DNA of 64,000 bases from Chloroflexota bacterium (GTDB taxonomy: Bacteria > Chloroflexota > UBA6077 > JACCZL01): contig JAUJPG010000002.1 of assembly GCA_030447245.1 (NCBI GenBank), forward strand, positions 137,486-201,485. The letters are read 5' to 3'. Positions 8,313-15,161 of this stretch are shown here, piece by piece; within the stretch, counting starts at the first letter, position 1; each line of letters begins with the position of its first letter. The notes under the pieces were generated by a model. The model worked only from the letters and a program-made list of their open reading frames with translations, made no database searches and was not told the DNA's origin. The position numbers and the translations under genes were made by a program.

Positions 8313-9046
8313 GACGCCTCCCGGATCAGGCGACTGACGAGCTCCTCGGTGGCTATCATCGCCGGAGAGTCCGGTGCGAAGTCGATAGGGGCCAGTCCCC
8401 GGCGCTCCGCCTCGGCCAACGCCTCATCATACGGGATCGCGCCCAGGAGTTGGAGCGGCACCGCGGCCGTAATCGCTTCGAGGTCGGATGCGCAGCCGAC
8501 CTTGTTCGCGACAAGGTGAGTGGCCACCGGCAGCAGGCGACGCGTGGTGAGCGCCGACTTCGCCGATGGATCGGCGACCACGACGATGATCCGAGCGAAA
8601 TGCGCCCAGCCGAACATAGCCTGCCGCGTTCCGGCCGCCAGGTCGGCCACCAGAGTCCAGCCGGGCCGTCGGAATCGTTCCATGACGTGCCGAAATGCCA
8701 CCGTGACGGAGGGCTCGACCTGCCCCGGCAGCTTGCCTAGCTCCAGCACGCGGACCCCATCCGCTGCCCACGCCGCGTACCGGTCGACCAGTTGCGCGGG
8801 CCGGGCGCCCTTGACAACCTGCCAGCCCTTGCCCTCCACCCGCTCCGCCAGGCCGGCGGGCAGCCGCGCCCCTTCGGGCGGCATCCCCAAAGACACGGCC
8901 AATCCGGGCATGGTGTCAACGTCGAGGGCCAGGACGCGGTGCCCGCGTCGGGCGAGCTGTCGGCAGACGGTGCCGGCCAGCGCCGACTTGCCCGCGCCAC
9001 CCTTGTCCACGAAGGCTACCTTCAGCGCGGCAGGGGCTGCTCCCAC
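8309..9046 (-). CDS. MinD/CooC-like ATPase lacking the metal-binding Cys motif
   Basis: A 245-residue P-loop ATPase of the same family as its neighbours, uninterrupted. The deviant Walker A is VDKGGAGKSALAG, followed by LALDVDTMPGLAVSLGM, and later TLVADLAAGTRQAMFGWAHFA, IVVVADPSAKS and HLVANKVG. Where the paralogs have TGA-x-Cys-Gly this protein reads KLPGQVEPSVTVAFR, with no Cys and no TGA. It may be a partner that forms mixed dimers or has a different client. Its start overlaps the upstream CooC-like gene by 25 bases, and its stop overlaps the next start (ATGA at 8309-8312), so translation is coupled along this operon. Confidence 0.85.
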   Translation of the reverse strand: MGAAPAALKVAFVDKGGAGKSALAGTVCRQLARRGHRVLALDVDTMPGLAVSLGMPPEGARLPAGLAERVEGKGWQVVKGARPAQLVDRYAAWAADGVRVLELGKLPGQVEPSVTVAFRHVMERFRRPGWTLVADLAAGTRQAMFGWAHFARIIVVVADPSAKSALTTRRLLPVATHLVANKVGCASDLEAITAAVPLQLLGAIPYDEALAEAERRGLAPIDFAPDSPAMIATEELVSRLIREAS

Positions 9047-9783
9047 GCTCCCTCCAGCGAGTCGGCCAACGCCGCTATGGCGTGCACCATCGGCGAGTCC
9101 GGCGCCGCGGTGATAGCCGGCCGGCCGTCACGGTCGGCCAGGCGAACCGCTTCGTCGTAGGGGATCGGCCCGACCAGGCCGACGCCATGGTCGGCGGAGA
9201 ACTGCTCGATCAGTACCAGCTCCTCGGGCTCGCGCACCTTGTTTGCCAACACTCCGATTGCGGGGATGTTCAGGTCACGCGCAAGGACAAGGCTCCGGCG
9301 CGCCGTCTCGATCGCCTTGACGTACGGCTCCACCACGAGCAGCAGCCGGTCGACGTGGCGAAGCGTCCCACCCGATCGCGACAGATGCTCGAGGCCAGCC
9401 TCCATGTCTACCACGGTCACCTCGGCTTCCGCGCTCAGGATGTCGCCGAGCAGGCCACGCACGGTGGCATGGTTTCCACACGTTCAACCCGATCCGGCCT
9501 GGTCGACTCGCGCGGCCAGGACGACCCGGACGCCATCCGGACCCGGTTGGGCGTACTCGGCGAGCAGCTCGGCGACGTCGCGGGGCTCGTCGAACGCGCG
9601 CCCCGGCATCGGTCGCAGGCGGGCGGCCGCGGCCGCCTCCATTCCGAGGCTCATGGCCAGGTTCGGATTCGAATCGCAGTCGATCGCCAGCACCCGGCGC
9701 CCGCGACGAGCCAGGCAGCGGGCGAGGGTGGCGGAGATGGTCGTCTTGCCGGTCCGGCCCTTGCCCGAGATGCCGATCTTCAT
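9022..9783 (-). CDS. CooC-like nickel-insertion ATPase with an in-frame TGA codon (candidate selenoprotein)
   Basis: 253 codons if TGA is read through. N-terminal half: KIGISGKGRTGKTTISAT (deviant Walker A) and VLAIDCDSNPNLAMSLGM. After codon 99 comes TGA (9486-9484) in the context Gly-Ser-Gly-TGA-Thr-Cys-Gly-Asn-His. The same frame continues with HATVRGLLGDIL, VTVVDMEAGLEHLSRSGG, LVVEPYVKAIETARR and GVLANKVREPEELVLI, all typical CooC. The TGA therefore stands in for the first Cys of the family's Cys-x-Cys metal site. A 5-bp hairpin at 9454-9468 sits at SECIS distance. The gene lies between a methyltransferase gene and the MinD-like gene, all on the minus strand. Without read-through it would give a 99-residue fragment lacking half the ATPase. 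Confidence 0.78.
9454..9468 (-). promoter_or_regulatory. SECIS-like hairpin after the TGA of the second CooC-like gene
   Basis: On the minus strand, GCCAC-CGTGC-GTGGC gives a 5-bp stem with its loop at +23 to +27 from the TGA. It is shorter than the other two hairpins, so the weakest of the three on structure alone. Confidence 0.35.
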
Positions 9784-9819
9784 ATGAGATGCATGGTAGC
9801 CGCGGCGGTCCGTGCGCCG

Positions 9820-10668
9820 CTACCTGGTCCCGACCCCGACGAGCGACTCGCCGGGCGCCTCGAAGCCGTTCGGCCCTTCGAACTGCAGGAGCGCCTCCTC
9901 GATCTCGGCCCAGGCTGCCTCGCGCTCCGCGTCAGTCAATCCCGCCGCGAGCTCGCGAAGCCGACCATACGCGCTCCTGGCGGTCGCCATGGCCTCAGCC
10001 AGGGAAGGGAATCGCCGCTGAGTCGGCACCGCCTGGACGACCACGTCGCGGAAGCCGGCCCTTCGATAGACGTCCTGCAGTGCGCCAGGGTCGCCGAGCG
10101 CCCACATTCCGGGCTGGCCCACCGGCAGCGGCCGATTTCCGCGACGTTGCATGATCGCCTGCGGCAGCGCGAGATAGGGGTTCTTGTCCGCTGTCGAGAA
10201 GACCATCACCGCGAACCTTCCGCCACGCTTGAGTGCGCGACGGATGCCATCCAGCGCTCTCATGACATCGGGGACCAGCATCAGGCCGTTTTGCGAGATG
10301 GCCGCGTCGAACGACTCCGCTTCGACCTCGAGGCGCTGCGCATCCATGACCATCGTCGCGACGTTGGTGAGCCCCGCTTCGCGGGCCGTGTCGGCGGCGA
10401 GCTCGAGCATGCTCGCCGAGATGTCGGTGGCCAGTACGAAGCCGGCCGGCCCGACTCGGCGGGCCGCGGCGATCGCCTGGATGCCGGTGCCCGCCGCCAC
10501 GTCGAGGACGCGGCTGCCGGGGCCGACCTTGGCCAGGTCGAGCATCAGCTTGCTGGCCCGGCCGAAGACCGCTTCGCGCTCCGGTTCCCCACGCCGCCAC
10601 GCCTCGGCAGCCTCGAGCGACCCGTACGCCCCGACCGGCTCGCTCGATCCAGGTACGGCAGTTGCCAT
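9820..10668 (-). CDS. Class I SAM-dependent methyltransferase
   Basis: A 282-residue methyltransferase of the UbiE/methyltransferase-11 type. The SAM-binding motif I is VLDVAAGTGIQAIAAARRVG (about residues 65-85). The acidic residue ending strand 2 is in LATDISASML, motif II is around SFDAAISQNGLMLVPD, and motif III is RALKRGGRFAVMVF. The C-terminal part (GFRDVVVQAVPTQRRF and a helical tail) would shape the substrate site, which cannot be deduced. It is the first gene of the minus-strand operon with the CooC-like ATPases, 36 bases upstream of the second. A link to cofactor maturation is possible but only by neighbourhood. Confidence 0.88.
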   Translation of the reverse strand: MATAVPGSSEPVGAYGSLEAAEAWRRGEPEREAVFGRASKLMLDLAKVGPGSRVLDVAAGTGIQAIAAARRVGPAGFVLATDISASMLELAADTAREAGLTNVATMVMDAQRLEVEAESFDAAISQNGLMLVPDVMRALDGIRRALKRGGRFAVMVFSTADKNPYLALPQAIMQRRGNRPLPVGQPGMWALGDPGALQDVYRRAGFRDVVVQAVPTQRRFPSLAEAMATARSAYGRLRELAAGLTDAEREAAWAEIEEALLQFEGPNGFEAPGESLVGVGTR

Positions 10669-11026
10669 AGGTCGTCCCTTCCGGCCTACTCAGCCGACGT
10701 GGATCGGCTTCGAGGCCCCTGTGGCCACCTCAATCAGGATCTCGGCCCATGGCCGGGGCTGGCCGCGGCGAACACCACGAGCTACTTGCGCGTCATGCTG
10801 CTCCTACCTTACCGAGCGGCGTCGCTGGCCACCTGTCAGTCTCCTTCTTGCTTCAGCAATTGAAGCAGCACGCCGCGGGCAGTGTTGCACTCCGAATTGT
10901 ATCGGCGTCCATGCCGGTCCAGTAGGGCGCGACGGACGGAACAGGGGCCTGCACGGAAGACATTGCTTGTTGACTAGGGTACGTGGGACACTAACTGACC
11001 TGAACCCTTACTAGCAGGAGCTCCTG
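10669..11026. other. Divergent intergenic region of the hydrogenase island
   Basis: About 360 bases between the minus-strand methyltransferase/CooC operon and the plus-strand PadR operon, so both promoters should lie here. TTGACT around 10970 followed by TAACTG about 16 bases later is a weak promoter candidate for the PadR operon. AGGAG at 11016-11020 is the ribosome site of the PadR gene. No gene is supported. Confidence 0.5.
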
Positions 11027-11473
11027 ATGCAAGAGCTGCCGATGATCGATGCCGGGCCTGAGGACAGCGCAAGCTGCCGCTGCGATGGCGGCCAACCGAA
11101 AAACTTCGCGCGTCCATGCCTGCTGCTCCTGCTTGCCGAGGCCCGCGCTCATGGGTACGAGCTGCTCGATCGACTTCGTCCGTTCGGGTTTGAGGTCAAC
11201 GATCCAGCTGGAATCTACAAGACGCTCCGCCAGATGGAGCAAGACCGGCTCGTCAGCTCACAGTGGGAGCTTTCGAAGCGTGGGCCGGCGCGCCGCGTGT
11301 ACTCGCTCACGTCCGATGGGCGAGACCTCTTGGAAGCATGGGCCCGCACGCTCGAGCAAAACCGTGAAATCCTCGGCCGATTCCTCGAACGCTTTGGTGA
11401 GCTAGATGCCGGTCCGAGAGAAGCCCGCAGCGCCGCCTGGCCGCACATCGGCACCCTCGGACGACTGCCATGA
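11027..11473 (+). CDS. PadR-family transcriptional regulator with a Cys-rich N-terminus
   Basis: A 148-residue winged-helix regulator. The PadR core is visible: LLLLLAEARAHGYELLDRL, then VNDPAGIYKTLRQMEQDRLVSSQWE (recognition helix and wing) and RRVYSLTSDGRDLLEAWA, followed by a dimerising C-terminal helix. Unusually, the first 30 residues carry SCRCDGG and a further Cys just before the helix (FARPC), three Cys that could bind metal or sense redox state. The start at 11027 follows AGGAG. The stop overlaps the ATG of the next CooC-like gene (ATGA, 11470-11473), so regulator and ATPase are translationally coupled. It likely controls the island. No operator was identified. Confidence 0.85.
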   Translation: MQELPMIDAGPEDSASCRCDGGQPKNFARPCLLLLLAEARAHGYELLDRLRPFGFEVNDPAGIYKTLRQMEQDRLVSSQWELSKRGPARRVYSLTSDGRDLLEAWARTLEQNREILGRFLERFGELDAGPREARSAAWPHIGTLGRLP

Positions 11474-12272
11474 GAATTGCGCTCGCCGGCAAGGGCGGCG
11501 TCGGCAAGACCACGATCGCCGCCACGCTCGCTCGGACGTTGGCCCGCCGCGGCTACCGCGTGAATGCGCTCGACGACGACCCGAACCCGAATCTCGCCGT
11601 CGCGCTCGGGCTTGCTCCCGAGCAGGCGGCTCGACTCAGGCGCGTCCCACGAGATGACGTGATGGAAGAGCGTGCCGACGCGGACGGACACCGCGACCTC
11701 CACCTCACGCGCCCGTTCGCGGACGTACTCGCTGAGTACGGAGAGCGCGGTCCGGACGACGTCGGCGTGATGATGATGGGCTGCTCGGCGCGGTCGAGGT
11801 TGACTCTGCGGTCAGCACGCCGCCGTGCGCAGCGTGATGGGCGATCTCTCGGTCCAGCGCCCGGATGACGTTACGATCCTCGATATGGAAGCGTCTATCG
11901 AGCATCTAACGCGCGGGACGGTCCGCAACGTCGACGCGCTGCTCGTCCTGACCGAGCCGTACTACCCGGTCGATCGAGACGACCGGCCGCATCGTGCCGC
12001 TCGCTCGCGACCTCGGACTGGAGCATGTCTGGATCGTGGCGAACAAGGTCCGCACCGCGCGCGACGAGGCGGCGATCCGGGAGTTTTGCGACCGCCGACG
12101 CTTCGAGATCGTCGCGAGCATCCCGTTCGACGAGCGGGTGACCGAAGCGGATCAGCAGGGCCGGTCGTTGATCGACGTCGCGCCGAACTCGGCGGCGGTG
12201 GCGGCTGTCGGTACGGTCGCCGACCTGCTGGTGGACCACTTCACAAGCGCGATAGGATCGGCACGTCGATGA
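11470..12272 (+). CDS. CooC-like nickel-insertion ATPase with TGA at the Cys motif; two frame changes
   Basis: Third CooC-like paralog with a TGA. The N-terminal part reads RIALAGKGGVGKTTIAATLA and ALDDDPNPNLAVALGL. The continuing sequence lies in a second frame: TGA-Leu-Cys-Gly-Gln-His (TGA at 11801-11803), then AAVRSVMGDL and VTILDMEASIEHLTRG. After a single extra C near 11968, a third frame gives LARDLGLEHVWIVANKVR and the C-terminus, ending at a TGA at 12272. The TGA aligns with the one in the gene at 9022-9783. A frame change a little before 11801 is also needed. Both changes fit the indel errors seen across this region. A strong hairpin follows the TGA (11806-11832). Its stop overlaps the next short ORF (ATGA). 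Confidence 0.65.
11806..11832 (+). promoter_or_regulatory. SECIS-like hairpin after the TGA of the third CooC-like gene
   Basis: CTGC (11806-11809) pairs with GCAG (11829-11832). GCACG (11815-11819) pairs with CGTGC (11824-11828), closing loop CCGC, with an unpaired GGTCA bulge on the 5' side. The loop lies at +19 to +22 from the TGA. A bulged lower stem plus short upper stem is the general shape of a bacterial SECIS. Confidence 0.45.
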
Positions 12273-12370
12273 CTGGACTTGCCGGCATGCGGAGCCTCAG
12301 TGGTCCGACGACGCAGGTCCGGGCGAGTGGCGGCCGGGGCGATCGGGCTCGGCGGAAGGAGCAGCGATGA
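12269..12370 (+). CDS. Short basic ORF coupled to its neighbours
   Basis: A 33-codon ORF whose start overlaps the stop of the CooC-like gene (ATGA at 12269-12272) and whose stop overlaps the start of the next gene (ATGA at 12367-12370). The product is rich in Arg, Gly and Ser with no recognised motif. It may be a real small protein, a translational coupling device, or the remains of a longer gene affected by sequence errors. Confidence 0.3.
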   Translation: MTGLAGMRSLSGPTTQVRASGGRGDRARRKEQR

Positions 12371-12656
12371 ACGGCACGCGGATGTGGTGGCTGTCGCTTG
12401 GCGCCTCGACTGTGGTGGTCGGCGTCGTGGCCGGCCTGCTCGCGCGGATAGCCGCCGAGGCGCGGGCATCGACGAGCACGCCGACGGGATCTGGACGGTC
12501 GGCAAGCAGATCGCCGGCAACACCGTCTCGATCTGGATGCTCGAACAGGCGAACAGCGAGCTCGCCAAGACGCTGGAGGTCGCCGGGAACATCGAGCGCG
12601 TCGCCACGTCGATCGACACCAGGCTCGCGACGCTGGCGGGCGGAAGTAACGGCTAG
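12367..12656 (+). CDS. Small membrane-anchored helical protein 1 of hydrogenase island (one frameshift)
   Basis: About 95 residues after correcting one extra C near 12457. An N-terminal membrane helix (WWLSLGASTVVVGVVAGLL) is followed by a cytoplasmic amphipathic part with GIDEHADGIWTVGKQIAGN and a tail with ERVATSIDTRLATL. The start has AAGGAGCA just upstream. It is the first of four consecutive genes with the same plan (one N-terminal helix, then about 65 residues of predicted coiled coil), directly ahead of the hydrogenase subunits. The family is not recognised. Membrane tethering or scaffolding of the soluble hydrogenase is an inference. Confidence 0.6.
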
Positions 12657-12665
12657 GGCTAGACG

Positions 12666-12968
12666 ATGAACCTGCTGGCCAAGCTCACGTTGATCTACGC
12701 CGGCGTCCTGGTTTCGGCCGTCGGCTCAAGCCTGGTCGCGATTCTGGTCTACCTGCGGCAGATCCGGGCGGTGCTCGGCGAGACCCGCCATGCCCTGGTG
12801 GAGGTCCGCGACGACACCGCACCGTTGGGGGGCCACCTCGAGGGCGTCCACGCGGCGACGGTGGAGGTGGCGGCGGGACTGGACATGGCGCGGGCGAGCC
12901 TCGCGCACGTCGACGAGGGGCTCGGCGCGCTGACCGGCGGGCCCGGCGCGGGCGCAACGGCACGTTGA
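12666..12968 (+). CDS. Small membrane-anchored helical protein 2 of hydrogenase island
   Basis: A 100-residue intact ORF. The membrane helix spans about residues 8-30 (LIYAGVLVSAVGSSLVAILV), followed by YLRQIRAVLGETRHALVEVR and the segment DDTAPLGGHLEG, with heptad-like Leu/Val/Ala spacing to the end. The TAPLG-x-H element and surrounding helix pattern recur in small protein 4 (13311-13607), so the two are probably paralogs. It is separated from gene 1 by nine bases. No known domain was recognised. Confidence 0.65.
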   Translation: MNLLAKLTLIYAGVLVSAVGSSLVAILVYLRQIRAVLGETRHALVEVRDDTAPLGGHLEGVHAATVEVAAGLDMARASLAHVDEGLGALTGGPGAGATAR

Positions 12969-13005
12969 CCCCGATGTCCGACCACTCACACCTGTGGAGG
13001 TGACG

Positions 13006-13314
13006 ATGCCACGGACGATAGTCCTCATCTGGTCGATCGGGCTGGTCGGGGCGTTGGTCGCAACGCTGGCGATCCTCAAGCAGGTGGCGCTTGTGCTGCG
13101 CACGCTACAGGACATCCACGTGCTGGCCGTCCGTACGCGGGACGGGGCGCGTGGGATCGCGGCCAACGTCCGGGTGATTCGCAGTCTGGACGCACTCGAG
13201 GCGCCGATTGGGGACCTGCGAGAGGCGATCACGACGCTAACGGCCGCGACCGCGTCCATCGAGCGCAAGGTGGGTAGCCTGCTGCCCGGCGCGGCCGCAC
13301 GGGGAGGGCGATGA
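13006..13314 (+). CDS. Small membrane-anchored helical protein 3 of hydrogenase island
   Basis: About 102 residues. The membrane helix is IVLIWSIGLVGALVATLAIL, followed by a long amphipathic stretch (VRTRDGARGIAANVRVIRSL, then APIGDLREAITTLTAATASI) ending in ERKVGSLLPG. The ATG at 13006 is preceded by GGAGGTGACG, an excellent ribosome site, so the in-frame GTG at 12994 is not preferred. Its stop overlaps the next start (ATGA at 13311-13314). Its C-terminal IER-x-S/L pattern resembles small protein 1. Confidence 0.65.
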   Translation: MPRTIVLIWSIGLVGALVATLAILKQVALVLRTLQDIHVLAVRTRDGARGIAANVRVIRSLDALEAPIGDLREAITTLTAATASIERKVGSLLPGAAARGGR

Positions 13315-13607
13315 TGCGGACGTTGCTGACGGCCCTGTCGGTGGCGGCGGGCTGGACGTTCCTGGGCGTGCTGGTGGCCGGACTGGCCTTGATCCTCTCA
13401 CCGCTCCAACGCGTCCGACGCTCGCTCGAGCAGATCGCGATGGGCGTGCGGGCGATCGAGCGTCAGACCGCGCCGCTCGGCCGCCATGCCGGCACGCTGG
13501 CCACGAACCTGACGAGCGCGGGGACTGGCCTCGGCAGCATCGCCGGCCACCTGGGCGGCGCCGACCGGCACCTGGACACGGTGGTGCCCAAGCTGCGCCA
13601 GTCCTGA
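13311..13607 (+). CDS. Small membrane-anchored helical protein 4 of hydrogenase island
   Basis: 98 residues: a membrane helix (AAGWTFLGVLVAGLALIL), then SPLQRVRRSLEQIAMGVRAI and ERQTAPLGRHAGTLATNL, then a Gly/Leu-rich tail. The TAPLG-x-H motif matches small protein 2. Translationally coupled to small protein 3 and about 90 bases ahead of the hydrogenase small subunit. Function unknown. Context suggests a partner or membrane anchor for the hydrogenase, whose own subunits lack a Tat signal and membrane anchor. Confidence 0.65.
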   Translation: MMRTLLTALSVAAGWTFLGVLVAGLALILSPLQRVRRSLEQIAMGVRAIERQTAPLGRHAGTLATNLTSAGTGLGSIAGHLGGADRHLDTVVPKLRQS

Positions 13608-13699
13608 GCCCGACGCCTCGCGAGTTCCGTTGAATCCGACGCACCGAGCGCGCTCCAACAGAGGGCGGCGCTCTTGACACCGACGATGTCCAAGGAGGG

Positions 13700-15081
13700 A
13701 TGATGCCCGACCAGATGCTCACCGTCCCGATGATGGCCCGGCTGGACCGGCCAATCGAGGGCGAGACGAGCCGGACGATGCCCGATCAGATGGGCAACGT
13801 CGCCGGCGCGACGATGGACGAGCTAGCCGATCGGCTGATCGAGACCGGCGGCCGCGCGTTCATGCCCGGGCCGCTGAAGAAGATCGTCGTCTTCTGGCTG
13901 AGCGGGATGAGCTGCGACGGCTGCAGCATCTCGGCGCTCGGCGCCACCGAGCCGTCCGTCGAGGAGCTGTTGACCGGGGCGCTGCCCGGCATCCCGACTG
14001 TGGTGCTGCACCACTACGCGACAGCGATGGAGTCCGGCGACCACTTCACGCGCTCCTTCGAACTGGCCGAGCGAGGCGATTTGGGCGCGCCGTACGTCAT
14101 CGTCTACGAGGGCTCGATCCCGGACGAAAACCTGACGGTCGAGGGGGAGCCCTGGTCCGCCGAGGGCTCGCTGCCGCTCTGGGTTGGCTCCGAGGAGCGC
14201 CGTCGTGTGCCGACGGCCGAGTGGGTCGCGCGGCTGGCGCCTCGCGCGGCGGCGGTGATCGCCATCGGCACCTGTGCCACCTGGGGCGGCATCCCGGCCT
14301 CGTACGGCAACCCGACCGCCTCGATGAGCCTGATGGATTTCCTCGGCAAGGACTACCGGAGCGCGTTCGGGCTGCCGGTGATCAACGTGCCCGGCTGCGC
14401 GCCACTCGGCGACAACTTCACCGAGACGGTTGCCGTGACATTGCTGTTCTTGAACAAGCAAGGCCCGCTGCCGGAGTTCGACGAGCTGGGACGGCCGGCC
14501 TGGCTGTTCGCGGACACCGTCCATCGCCACTGCCCGCGGGCGGGGTACTACGAGGAAGGCACCTTCGCCCAGGAGTTCGGCGGCAAGGAGTGCCTGGTCG
14601 AGCTCGGCTGCTGGGGGCCGGTGGTCAACTGCAACATCACCGAGCGCGGAGCGGTCGGCCACATGGGCGGCTGCATGGTGGCCGGCGGCTCTTGCATTGG
14701 CTGCACGATGCCGGGCTTCCCGGACAAGTTCTCGCCATTCTACAAGAGGCCCCCCGGTGCCGAGGTCTCGGCCTTCACCTCCCGCCTGACCGGCTCGTTC
14801 ATCAAGCCGCTTCGGCGGATCAGCCAGCGCGAGCGCAACCGAACCAACCTCTGGCGCGACAAGATCCCGAGCGGCTGGGCGGCGGAGCTCGGAGGACCGA
14901 CTCTGACTCACCGCGTGATGGAATATTTCTACGAAAAGGTCCAGTACGCCGCCTCGGAAGCATCCCGGTCGCCAGAAGCCCGGAGGAGAAGTACCGCAGC
15001 GGGTACGTCACTCCCGCCGCGGCCGCCTACGGCGAGGCGTACCAGGACCTGCCGGACCCGGCGTGCGGCGGTGGCCCGTGA
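13700..15081 (+). CDS. [NiFe]-hydrogenase small subunit (one frameshift near the C-terminus)
   Basis: Electron-transfer subunit carrying the Fe-S clusters. The proximal-cluster motif is LSGMSCDGCSISALGA (Cys72 and Cys75). Further ligands lie in IGTCATWGGIPA, NVPGCAPLGDN, the HRHCPRAGYY region, ELGCWGPVVNCNI and GGSCIGCTMPGFPDKFSPF, the normal set for three clusters. There is no twin-Arg signal or C-terminal membrane helix, so it should be cytoplasmic. Reading is intact to about residue 415. Then one base change near 14955 shifts to the frame encoding SIPVARSPEEKYRSGYVTPA and the natural end at 15081. The start follows AAGGAGGG. The hydrogenase subgroup was not decided; an uptake-type (group 1 or 2) enzyme is likely. 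Confidence 0.88.
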
Positions 15082-15161
15082 GCGTGGCCTGCCGCGCCGC
15101 CGGGAGCTGGCACTTGGCGGGGGAGCCTCGTCTGCGCGGCTCAGGACGGGGGCGCTAGGCA

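Noticed and set aside
7575-9783. Frameshift or sequencing error as the cause of the breaks in the two minus-strand CooC-like genes
   Set aside because: Both halves of each gene are in the same frame, neighbours are intact, and the interrupting codon is TGA at the same functional position in separate paralogs.
9082-10863. A 593-codon plus-strand open frame across the CooC-like and methyltransferase genes
   Set aside because: It is antisense to well-supported family proteins, has no motif and arises from the GC-rich codon pattern; the minus-strand genes explain the DNA.
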